A stretch of DNA of 46,731 bases, taken from Bacteroidia bacterium. GTDB taxonomy: Bacteria; Bacteroidota; Bacteroidia; SXHM01. Below the pieces are notes generated by a model that saw only the letters and a list, made by a program, of their open reading frames with translations, was not told the DNA's origin and ran no database searches. A program made the translations under genes and the position numbers. Shown here one piece after another: positions 14,780 through 22,127 of this stretch. Position 1 is the first letter of the stretch; the number at the start of each line of letters is the position of its first letter. Where the stretch lies: the NCBI GenBank assembly GCA_020054035.1, contig JAGVLY010000086.1, positions 1 through 46,731 of the forward strand. Direction: 5' to 3'.

Positions 14780-16735
14780 TTGTTTCAATTATTGATTCGC
14801 TTCTGCGTGTTTTATAGCAGAATTATTTTTTCAGTTGTATTGTGCATATTCTGCATCTGTCAGGCTTTTGCCCAAAAACTAAATCCCGACTCGGTTTATA
14901 AATTGCCTGAAGCAAAAGTGAATGAAAGCAGATTGAGTGATTTTAGCACCGGCTTAAGTGTTATTAAAATTGACCGCAAGAAAATTGAAGCCAGTCATTT
15001 GCTGAATTTGGCAGAAATCATCTCAGAAAACAGCGCGGTATTTTTAAAAACATACGGACAAGGAAGTCTTGCCACTATTAGTATTCGCGGTACAGGACCT
15101 GCTCATACAGGTTTGTTTTGGAATGGAATTAATATCAATCCGCCCAACTTAGGGCTTTCGGATTTTGCGCTTATTCCTTCTGCACTTATCAATAATGCTG
15201 AAATACAATCGGGCAGTTCTGCATCACTTTACGGAAGTGGTGTAATTGGCGGTGCTATTCATCTTAATTCACAACCTGATTTCAAGAAATCCATGAATGT
15301 TTCTGTTTCAGGATTAGCGGGAAGTTTTGGATTATATGAAGGTTCAGGCTCTGGCGTTTTCGCCAATAAAAAGTGGTATTCGCGGGTGGCCGGTTATTAC
15401 CGCGAATGCGAAAATAATTTCCCGTACAACAACACTGCAAAATTCGGAAACCCAAAAGAAAAGCTGGCCAGTGCTGACTATTTCAGCTATGGCGGAACAG
15501 CAGAAGTTCATCGTCTTTTAAAACGTAATTACATTGTTTCACTTCATGCATGGCACACTTATACACACCGCAACCTGCCGCCTTCCATGACCAGTAGCGA
15601 TAATGGCGAACAACAAAGCGACAGTTCGTTCCGCTTTTTGATGGAAGCCAAAAAACTCTTTACAAAATCAACACTAAAAACAAAAGTTGCTTGGCTAAAT
15701 GAATACCTGCGTTATGATAATGATACAGCTAAAGTTCACGAAAAAGTAAACACACAAGGCATTATCAACGAAGCAGAATTTGCAACGCAGGTATTCAAAA
15801 AAGCAAAACTGAACATCGGAATTAACTACACCTATTACTATGCCGACATTCTTCAATACAGCACCGCTAAAACGCGAAATCAGGCGGCAGCTTTCCTCTC
15901 GTTCCTCTACCCTTTTACCAAACTAAACTGGAAGGCAACCATTAATCTGAGGCAAGAAATAGTGGAAGGCTATACTGTTCCTTTTACACCTTCATTAGGA
16001 ATGGAAGGCAAAATATGGAAATCAATTTCGGCAAAGGCTAATTTTTCACGCAGCTATCGGGTTCCAACCATGAACGACCGCTTTTGGGTTCCGGGCGGAA
16101 ACCCTGACCTGAAGCCGGAAAGCGGCTGGAATGCAGAAGCAGGCATTTTTACTTCATTCAACGATTCCTCAAAATCAGTTACTCCAATTTTTTCAGCAAC
16201 GGTTTTCAGTTCATTAATTGACAACTGGATTTTATGGCAACCCTTACCAACTAATACCAACATCTGGACACCCGTAAACCTGCAAAAAGTATGGGCACGC
16301 GGATTTGAAAGCAACGCAGGTTTAAGGTTTAAGCAACGCACTATTGAAACAGGTATTAATGCATTTTATTCATACACAGTTTCAACTATTGTTGAAACTG
16401 TGTATGCATTGCAAGCCAGCATTGACAAACAATTAATTTATGTGCCGCAACACAACCTTAATGCTTCGGTTAATTTTAAATGGAAAAGCATTTTCTTTTC
16501 CTATACACAAACCTATACGGGCAAACGTTTTACTACATCAGACAATGCGGCCTTTCTGCCCGGCTTCACTATAGGAAATGCAGTGCTGAACTATGATTTA
16601 AAACTGAATAAAATTGGAATTGGTGTTGGATTTCGGGTAAATAATATCTGGAATACTACCTACCAAACACTTGCCTACCGAGCCATGCCGGGAAGGAATT
16701 TTACGATCTCACTGAATTTTAAATTTTCTAAATAA
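14780..16735 (+). CDS. btuB: BtuB-type TonB-dependent cobalamin receptor
   Basis: Outer-membrane receptor that takes up vitamin B12 using TonB energy. It has no carboxypeptidase-like N-terminal extension, as in BtuB. After the signal sequence (ending QAFAQ) comes the plug domain (about 30-165), with ISIRGTGPAHTGLFWNGINI and SSASLYGSGVIGGAI, then a beta-barrel to the C-terminal FTISLNFKFSK. The riboswitch directly upstream supports the substrate. No in-frame ATG lies between the stop at 14759 and the mature protein: the start must be TTG at 14780 or GTG at 14807 (the latter gives a compact signal peptide MFYSRIIF). A perfect 16-bp hairpin lies inside the gene at 16371-16406. The BtuG-like gene follows after 79 bp. 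Confidence 0.9.
   Translation: MFQLLIRFCVFYSRIIFSVVLCIFCICQAFAQKLNPDSVYKLPEAKVNESRLSDFSTGLSVIKIDRKKIEASHLLNLAEIISENSAVFLKTYGQGSLATISIRGTGPAHTGLFWNGININPPNLGLSDFALIPSALINNAEIQSGSSASLYGSGVIGGAIHLNSQPDFKKSMNVSVSGLAGSFGLYEGSGSGVFANKKWYSRVAGYYRECENNFPYNNTAKFGNPKEKLASADYFSYGGTAEVHRLLKRNYIVSLHAWHTYTHRNLPPSMTSSDNGEQQSDSSFRFLMEAKKLFTKSTLKTKVAWLNEYLRYDNDTAKVHEKVNTQGIINEAEFATQVFKKAKLNIGINYTYYYADILQYSTAKTRNQAAAFLSFLYPFTKLNWKATINLRQEIVEGYTVPFTPSLGMEGKIWKSISAKANFSRSYRVPTMNDRFWVPGGNPDLKPESGWNAEAGIFTSFNDSSKSVTPIFSATVFSSLIDNWILWQPLPTNTNIWTPVNLQKVWARGFESNAGLRFKQRTIETGINAFYSYTVSTIVETVYALQASIDKQLIYVPQHNLNASVNFKWKSIFFSYTQTYTGKRFTTSDNAAFLPGFTIGNAVLNYDLKLNKIGIGVGFRVNNIWNTTYQTLAYRAMPGRNFTISLNFKFSK
16371..16406. repeat. 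Perfect 16-bp inverted repeat inside btuB
   Basis: CATACACAGTTTCAAC, a 4-base loop TATT, then GTTGAAACTGTGTATG. It encodes YTVSTIVETVYA within the barrel. No T run follows. Arms this long with no mismatch are not expected by chance in a gene. Confidence 0.92.
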
Positions 16736-16814
16736 CAACTAATACTAACAATCAACTAGCGAAGCGATTTCTTTAATACCAATAAAAAACAAATAATAAC
16801 CATAAAAAAAAACC

Positions 16815-17858
16815 ATGAACAAAAAACTAATCTTACCATTTTTATTAATCGCTGCACTAAGTAGCTGCAAACCCGATGACGACAACAACACCCAAGGTGC
16901 TTACGAAACAGGCGTATTTATTACCAACGAAGGCCCTTTTGGAAGCGGAACAGGAACCGTTAGTTTCTACAACCGCACATCGGGCGAACTGAGTAACAAC
17001 ATTTTTGAAGTAGCAAACAACCGTCCGCTTGGTAATATTGTACACTCTATTGAGGTGCATAATGACAAGGCATACATTGTAGTAAACAACGCTGCAAAAG
17101 TAGAAGTAGTAAATGTTGCTGATTTTGTTTCTACAGGTGTAATTGAAAGCCTTGGAACTCCACGCTATTTTCTGGGTATTGACGAAAACACCGGCTACAT
17201 CAGCGATTGGTCTTCGGGAATAAAAGTAATTGACCTTGACAATAACACCATATCCACTACCATTGCCACAGGCGGACAAGGACCGGAACAAATGAAACTG
17301 ATAGGAAGCGAAGTATTTGTTGCCAACTCGGGTGGTTATGACAAAGACAGTACTGTTGCGGTTATCAACACTACAACGAATGCTGTTTCCGCAACGTTTA
17401 CACCCGGACATAACCCGAAAGCACTGGCACTGGATGCCAACGGTAAGCTGTGGATATTGTGTAACGGAATTTTAGACTGGGTAAATTCGGCAAACGATAC
17501 GCCCGGTAAATTAGTGCGTGTAAACCCTGCCACTAAAGCCATTGAACTTACCTTAACATTTGGCTCTGCCTCTGACCATCCGGCAGGATTGGTTACCAAC
17601 GAAGCAAAAACAAAATTGTATTACACCCTTAACGGAGGTGTGTATGAAGTGGGTATCAACGCAACAGCATTGCCGTCTTCGGCTTTAATTAACCGTAGCT
17701 TTTACAACATTGGTATTGACCCCGAAACAGATCACCTCTTCGGAACAGATGCAAAGGACTTTGTACAGAACGGTTATGTTTTCCGCTACTCGTTAAGCGG
17801 CAGCCTGGTTGATTCATTTCAGGTGGGAATTATACCCGGGAATTTTTCTTTCAATTAA
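16815..17858 (+). CDS. BtuG-like surface lipoprotein (beta-propeller)
   Basis: A 347 aa lipoprotein: MNKKLILPFLLIAALSSC with the lipobox LSSC, followed at once by KPDDDNN, an acidic stretch resembling the lipoprotein export signal that sends Bacteroidota lipoproteins to the cell surface. The rest is a YncE/DUF5074-like beta-propeller with repeated blades, for example SIEVHNDKAYIVVNNAAKVE, then QMKLIGSEVFVANSGGYDKD and KALALDANGKLWIL. In Bacteroides the surface propeller BtuG binds B12 tightly and hands it to BtuB; the pairing with btuB behind a cobalamin riboswitch makes the same job likely here. Corrinoid binding itself is inference. A strong terminator follows. Confidence 0.82.
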   Translation: MNKKLILPFLLIAALSSCKPDDDNNTQGAYETGVFITNEGPFGSGTGTVSFYNRTSGELSNNIFEVANNRPLGNIVHSIEVHNDKAYIVVNNAAKVEVVNVADFVSTGVIESLGTPRYFLGIDENTGYISDWSSGIKVIDLDNNTISTTIATGGQGPEQMKLIGSEVFVANSGGYDKDSTVAVINTTTNAVSATFTPGHNPKALALDANGKLWILCNGILDWVNSANDTPGKLVRVNPATKAIELTLTFGSASDHPAGLVTNEAKTKLYYTLNGGVYEVGINATALPSSALINRSFYNIGIDPETDHLFGTDAKDFVQNGYVFRYSLSGSLVDSFQVGIIPGNFSFN

Positions 17859-17877
17859 AAATATCTGAAACAAAGTA

Positions 17878-17920
17878 AGAAGCGGAAATACTTTGCAGTA
17901 TTTCCGCTTCTCTTTATATA
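17878..17920 (+). terminator. Rho-independent terminator of the B12 uptake operon
   Basis: Perfect 14-bp stem AGAAGCGGAAATAC / GTATTTCCGCTTCT around a 6-base loop, followed by CTTTATATA. It lies 20 bp after the BtuG-like stop and ends the riboswitch-controlled unit. Confidence 0.85.
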
Positions 17921-17942
17921 TTCGCCAATAAACTATTTTAAC

Positions 17943-18386
17943 ATGAAATACTTTGCCACAATTTTAACGCTTACTATCCTCATTACTTCCTGCACAAAGG
18001 AGAAAATAAAATCAGAATTAATACTTGGCGACTGGCAGATAAATGCACTAACCGTTGACCCTCCACAAGTAGTGAATAACATTATAATAACTAACCTGTA
18101 TGCACAAATGGAAGATTGCGACAAGGATAATACACTCAGCTTTTTTGACAACAAAACCTACAAAGCAGATGAGGGTGCCACCAATTGCGATTCGCTTGAC
18201 CCGCAAAACATTTCGGGCAATTGGATGTTTTTAAACAACGAAACTGAACTGCGTTTAATATACCAGAGCGATACTATTGTATATAACGTGATTGACCTTG
18301 ATGAAGAATTATTGAAAATGAATTATTCCCAGCGCGACAGCAATAACATCATGCATACACTTTCTGTAACATTTGAGCATTTATAA
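17943..18386 (+). CDS. Lipocalin-like lipoprotein (147 aa)
   Basis: Lipoprotein signal MKYFATILTLTILITSC with the cleavage Cys at residue 17. The mature part fits small lipocalin-like proteins of Bacteroidota: LILGDWQINALTVDP near the start, a conserved-looking CDKDNTLSFFDNKTY, then GATNCDS, NISGNWMFLNNETELRLIY and a last strand HTLSVTFEHL. Two Cys in the mature part may form a disulfide. These beta-barrels are thought to bind small hydrophobic molecules, but no ligand is known. The terminator before it separates it from the B12 operon; the K+ channel gene starts 3 bp after its stop, so those two are probably one unit. Confidence 0.72.
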   Translation: MKYFATILTLTILITSCTKEKIKSELILGDWQINALTVDPPQVVNNIIITNLYAQMEDCDKDNTLSFFDNKTYKADEGATNCDSLDPQNISGNWMFLNNETELRLIYQSDTIVYNVIDLDEELLKMNYSQRDSNNIMHTLSVTFEHL

Positions 18387-18389
18387 ATC

Positions 18390-19361
18390 ATGAGTGTTAT
18401 CCAAAGAGTGATTGACCGAATGAAACCGGGCGAAGATATCGGTCTTGACCATGTTGGCCAGAAAGGGAGACAGCGTTCCATCAATCCCGATGGCTCTTAT
18501 AATCTGGAACGCAAAACAGGAAGGCTGTTCGGAAACTTCTTTCTGTTCAACTGGCTTATCACTACTTCATGGACAAACTACTGGATTGCACTGGTGTGTT
18601 TTTATCTTTTCGACAATGTTGTTTTCGGAAGCCTGTATTATTGGTTAGGCTCTGAAAATCTTTACGGAATTGTAGGCACAACTGAGTTCGACAAATTCAT
18701 GAGTTGCTTCTTTTTCAGTTGCCAGACCTTTACCACTGTTGGCTATGGCGGGCTTCATCCTATTGGAAAAATAGCCAGCTCTATGGCTGCCATTGAAGCA
18801 TTTCTTGGCCTTATGGCCTTTGCAGTAGCAACAGGAACATTGTATGGTCGCTTCTCAAGACCAAAAGCACGGATAAAATACAGCCCCAACATTATTATTG
18901 CACCCTTCAAAGGAAAAACTGCCATGCAGTTTATAGTAGCCAACGAAATGAATACCGTTTACATGGGAATGGAAGCCAAAGTAAACATCAGTTGGCAGGA
19001 AGATGAAGGTAGCGGCAAAACAGTAAGACGCTTTCAGCAAGTAAAATTAGAGATTGATAAAATAACCATGTTCCCCACCAGCTGGACCATCAATCACCCC
19101 ATTGATGAGGAGAGTGCCTTATACGGGAAAACACAAAGTGATATACAAAAAATGGATCTGGAGATTTTTGTTTTGCTCAAAGGCTTTGACGATACCTTTT
19201 CACAAACTATTTACAGCCGCCAATCTTATACATCTGAGCAATTTGTGTGGGGCGCAAAATTCCGCAGACCTTTTGGTGTAAACGCTGCCGGAAAATTAGA
19301 AATGGATTTAACCAAAGTTGGCGAATACGACAAAGCAGATATTGTTCATCTGGTGAGTTAA
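18390..19361 (+). CDS. Inward-rectifier K+ channel (KirBac type)
   Basis: A prokaryotic Kir channel of 323 aa. It has a short cytoplasmic N-terminus, outer helix (about 54-80, FNWLITTSWTNYWIALVCFY), pore helix, the K+ selectivity filter TTVGYG (115-120), and inner helix (about 127-149, SSMAAIEAFLGLMAFAVATG). The remainder is the immunoglobulin-like cytoplasmic domain with RFSRPKARIKYSPN at its entry. The length matches KirBac channels. It would let K+ pass through the inner membrane with rectification. It follows the lipocalin-like gene by 3 bp and its stop overlaps that of the convergent methyltransferase gene by four bases. Confidence 0.95.
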   Translation: MSVIQRVIDRMKPGEDIGLDHVGQKGRQRSINPDGSYNLERKTGRLFGNFFLFNWLITTSWTNYWIALVCFYLFDNVVFGSLYYWLGSENLYGIVGTTEFDKFMSCFFFSCQTFTTVGYGGLHPIGKIASSMAAIEAFLGLMAFAVATGTLYGRFSRPKARIKYSPNIIIAPFKGKTAMQFIVANEMNTVYMGMEAKVNISWQEDEGSGKTVRRFQQVKLEIDKITMFPTSWTINHPIDEESALYGKTQSDIQKMDLEIFVLLKGFDDTFSQTIYSRQSYTSEQFVWGAKFRRPFGVNAAGKLEMDLTKVGEYDKADIVHLVS

Positions 19362-20038
19362 GCCTGCTTCTTCAAAAACTCCCGCTCCAATACATCCGAA
19401 CGGCTGATAATAGCCCGAAGCCAGTCAATTTTTATTTCTAATATTTCTTCATCTGACAGTTTCCAGTTCAGCTCTGACTGACGAAGTTTTAAATTGAGAT
19501 GGTGCATACAAATAGCTGCCGAAACCGAAATATTCAGACTTTCAGTAAAGCCAACCATTGGTATTTTCACAAACTCATCGGCATTTTGCAATGCAATATC
19601 CGATAAGCCGTCTATCTCGGTGCCGAACATTAAAGCAAACTTGGTATCAATTTTCAACTCTTCCAGCGGAACACTTTGATAATGGGGCGTTGTGGCAACA
19701 ATACGATAGCCTTTCTTCTTCAGGGTGTCTACACATTCCAGCGTGTTGTTAGCGTTCCAGTTGTATTTGTGCATGTTCAGCCATTTGGATGAACCCAACT
19801 CCACATCAGGATTTAGTTTGTACTTGTTTTTGTTCTCAATAATATGAACGTCCTGCACACCAAAACAATCGCAGGTTCTCAACACAGCACTGGCATTCTG
19901 CGACTGATAAATATCTTCCAATACAACCGTAAAATGGCGGGTGCGATTCACAATCACATCATTCAGGCGCTTATGCCTTTCATCGGTAATAAATTGGGCA
20001 AAATATTTATATAAATTCTCTTTTTCAGGAACAGTCAT
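19358..20038 (-). CDS. trmH: tRNA 2'-O-methyltransferase, TrmH/SpoU family
   Basis: A SPOUT-fold enzyme that methylates the ribose of a tRNA base, probably G18. Motif 1 is FTVVLEDIYQSQNASAVLRT, with the family's Asn and Arg; motif 2 is FALMFGTEIDGLSDIALQNA; motif 3 is FVKIPMVGFTESLNISVSAA, whose knot binds S-adenosylmethionine. I start at the ATG at 20036-20038 (MTVPEKENLYKYF); the ATG two codons earlier is also possible. Longer reading to 20107 would add a run of leucines and lies upstream of a promoter box, so it is rejected. About 226 aa, normal for TrmH. Confidence 0.88.
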   Translation of the reverse strand: MTVPEKENLYKYFAQFITDERHKRLNDVIVNRTRHFTVVLEDIYQSQNASAVLRTCDCFGVQDVHIIENKNKYKLNPDVELGSSKWLNMHKYNWNANNTLECVDTLKKKGYRIVATTPHYQSVPLEELKIDTKFALMFGTEIDGLSDIALQNADEFVKIPMVGFTESLNISVSAAICMHHLNLKLRQSELNWKLSDEEILEIKIDWLRAIISRSDVLEREFLKKQA

Positions 20039-20053
20039 AATCATTATTTGCAG

Positions 20054-20061
20054 CAAAAGTA
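20054..20061 (-). promoter_or_regulatory. Likely -7 box of trmH
   Basis: Minus-strand TACTTTTG fits TAnnTTTG, 15 bp before the chosen ATG. No clear -33. It helps decide against the longer start. Confidence 0.45.
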
Positions 20062-20143
20062 AAAGAAGATAAATGTTCTTCGGTAAATATTTCTTAACTT
20101 TAACCAACTAATGCCGTAAAACATTCACCAAAACAGAAGTATT

Positions 20144-20776
20144 ATGGACAAAAAATTAATTTTCCGTACAGGATTTTCAGTATTGCTCTCTATCCTTTTT
20201 TTTACTGCAAGCGCTGCTATTCATGAAGTAATGGTTTCAAGCAACCAATTCAATCCAAACTCCTTAAATGTAAATGTTGGAGACACTGTACGTTTTATGT
20301 GGATGAATGGAAGTCATACCACTACATCAGTAAGTATCCCAGTAGGGGCAGCAACTTGGGACTCCCCTATGACCAGCAGCGTTTCGCAATTTGATTATAA
20401 AGTAACCGTTGCTGGAAGCTATGGCTATAAATGCACACCACATGCCTTAGGTGGTATGGTTGGGTCTTTTACCGCAAGCGGCACTACAGGCATTGACCTT
20501 GGTGATGTAATCAACTTAACTTCACTTTATCCTAATCCGTTCAGCAACGAACTCTTTATTGAGCAAGGAAACGAACAACCTGAATACACTCAGATTTCTA
20601 TTTCAGATATTTTAGGCAAACAAATAAAAAGCATCACGATTGAGAGTCTTTCTGTTGTATCAATTGGCAAAAGAAGAATTGATGTTGGTGAACTTCCGAA
20701 GGGAATTTACTTCGTAACGCTGAAAGGCAACGGAGCAAAAGCAAAGACTATCCGCTTAGTTAAGGAAGGTGTCTAA
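20144..20776 (+). CDS. Secreted cupredoxin with T9SS sorting domain
   Basis: A blue-copper-like protein of 210 aa. The signal peptide (1-25) ends FTASAA. Residues 26-112 are a plastocyanin/azurin-type cupredoxin: VMVSSNQFNPNSLNVNVGDT, then the copper ligands His58 (GSHTT), Cys97 (YKCTPH), His100 and Met105 (GGMVG). Residues 130-210 are a type A T9SS sorting domain (LYPNPFSNELFIE, SISDILGKQIKS, LPKGIYFVTLKG, KTIRLVKEG). It should be exported to the cell surface or medium, where it may carry electrons or hold copper. It is a single gene, divergent from trmH and convergent with the transglutaminase-like gene. Confidence 0.9.
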   Translation: MDKKLIFRTGFSVLLSILFFTASAAIHEVMVSSNQFNPNSLNVNVGDTVRFMWMNGSHTTTSVSIPVGAATWDSPMTSSVSQFDYKVTVAGSYGYKCTPHALGGMVGSFTASGTTGIDLGDVINLTSLYPNPFSNELFIEQGNEQPEYTQISISDILGKQIKSITIESLSVVSIGKRRIDVGELPKGIYFVTLKGNGAKAKTIRLVKEGV

Positions 20777-20791
20777 AAGCAGCCCCGTCTA

Positions 20792-21460
20792 TTATTTCTT
20801 CCAGCCCATCTTTTGGTGCTCTGCATCATTTGTATCAAACAAATGCGGGTAATATTCCTGTAATGAATTGATAAAAAGTTCGCGGGGAACATCAGCGAAC
20901 GTACCGAAATCATGAAGATATTCCATGAATTTTTTGCCACCCGCAAATTCGTGGAAAATAGAATCATTAATACCATCAAACTCCAGAGATGCCACTCCGA
21001 ATTTATCGCAGAGTGATCTATTGAATGCAGGCGTTGCTTTCACCCATTTTCCATTCAGAAATAATTCAGTGAAACCGTGGAAAACAAAAACATCGCTACG
21101 TAATAAATCAAGCAATTTCTGAGTAGATAAATGATTTTTAACATTTGCAAAACCAAGCCGTGCAGGAATACCAACTGCGCGTGCTGCTGCTGCAAGCAAT
21201 GTTGCTTTTTCACCGCAATATCCTGAACCTCTTTTCAAGGTTGCACTGCCCTTCATGGCCTCTGCGTTTAAGTCAACATGGTATGGATCATAGAGAAAAT
21301 TATCACGAACGGCATAATAAAGTTTTACTGCTTTTCCAATATCGGTAGTTGCGCCTTCCGTATGCTTTTTTGCAAAAGCAATTACATCGGGCGAATCACT
21401 GTCTATATAATAAGCCGGAGCTAAATAAATTGCTAAATCTTGTTTTTCTTTGGTTTCCAT
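20792..21460 (-). CDS. Transglutaminase-like protein
   Basis: A 222 aa cytoplasmic protein of the transglutaminase-like superfamily. The catalytic Cys is in RGSGYCGEKATLLAAAARAV, a hallmark of this fold, and the His in FVFHGFTELFLNGKWVKATP. The usual acidic third residue is not obvious: the motif reads KATPAFN in place of a DP pair. N-terminus: KQDLAIYLAPAYYIDSDSPD. Enzymes of this type may be cysteine proteases, and the substrate is unknown. I place the start at the ATG at 21458-21460; the longer reading to 21625 runs back over the start region of the divergent CoA pyrophosphatase gene. Confidence 0.85.
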   Translation of the reverse strand: METKEKQDLAIYLAPAYYIDSDSPDVIAFAKKHTEGATTDIGKAVKLYYAVRDNFLYDPYHVDLNAEAMKGSATLKRGSGYCGEKATLLAAAARAVGIPARLGFANVKNHLSTQKLLDLLRSDVFVFHGFTELFLNGKWVKATPAFNRSLCDKFGVASLEFDGINDSIFHEFAGGKKFMEYLHDFGTFADVPRELFINSLQEYYPHLFDTNDAEHQKMGWKK

Positions 21461-21468
21461 AATGGCTG

Positions 21469-21476
21469 CAAAAATA
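21469..21476 (-). promoter_or_regulatory. Possible -7 box of the transglutaminase-like gene
   Basis: Minus-strand TATTTTTG, 8 bp before the ATG at 21460. Without a clear -33; 37 bp separate the divergent starts. Confidence 0.35.
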
Positions 21477-21497
21477 CGGTATTTTAGCGCAGTAAAT

Positions 21498-22127
21498 ATG
21501 TTCACTCCATTCATCCATTCACTTGAACAGCGCCTGCAACAAACCCTGCCGGGAGCTGAAGCGCAGTTTAAAATGGCTTCACAGTTTAGGTTGCCGATTG
21601 ACATGGAACAGTTTGATTTGAGCAAAGCAAGAAAAGGTGCTGTTCTTATTCTGCTCTATCCTCATGGGGATAAAATCAACACAGTGCTGACACTTCGCCC
21701 ATCTTACGATGGCGTACACAGCGGACAGGTAAGTTTTCCGGGAGGCAAACTTGACCCCGAAGATGAAAGCCTTGCTGCTGCTGCCTTACGTGAAGCAGAA
21801 GAAGAAGTGGGATTAAACAGAAATGAAGTAACGCTTATCGGAAATCTGACCGATCTTTACATACCGCCCAGCAACTTTTTAGTCTCTCCGTTTGTGGGAA
21901 TAATGGATAAAAAACCTGTGCTGACAAAAAATGAACGCGAAGTGGAAAAGATAATTGAAGTGCCCATCACCTACTTCCTTGACGAAAGCATAAAAGGAAA
22001 AAAAATGATTACACCCCGCGAGTTTGTATCATTTGAAGCACCCTATTACGATGTGGAAGGCCACACCGTTTGGGGTGCAACAGCCATGATGCTGAGCGAA
22101 ATGATGGAGGTAATCAGACAATTATAA
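21498..22127 (+). CDS. CoA pyrophosphatase, Nudix family
   Basis: A Nudix hydrolase of about 209 aa that splits coenzyme A or its acyl esters into phosphopantetheine and 3',5'-ADP (NudL/NUDT7 type). The CoA-specific motif is VLTLRPSYDGVHSGQVSFPG, and the Nudix box follows as GGKLDPEDE, then LREAEEEVGL with the metal-binding glutamates. I start at the ATG at 21498 (MFTPFIHSLEQRL); the longer frame to 21450 overlaps the divergent neighbour. The stop TAA shares one base with the ATG of the next gene, so the two are translationally coupled. Confidence 0.9.
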   Translation: MFTPFIHSLEQRLQQTLPGAEAQFKMASQFRLPIDMEQFDLSKARKGAVLILLYPHGDKINTVLTLRPSYDGVHSGQVSFPGGKLDPEDESLAAAALREAEEEVGLNRNEVTLIGNLTDLYIPPSNFLVSPFVGIMDKKPVLTKNEREVEKIIEVPITYFLDESIKGKKMITPREFVSFEAPYYDVEGHTVWGATAMMLSEMMEVIRQL

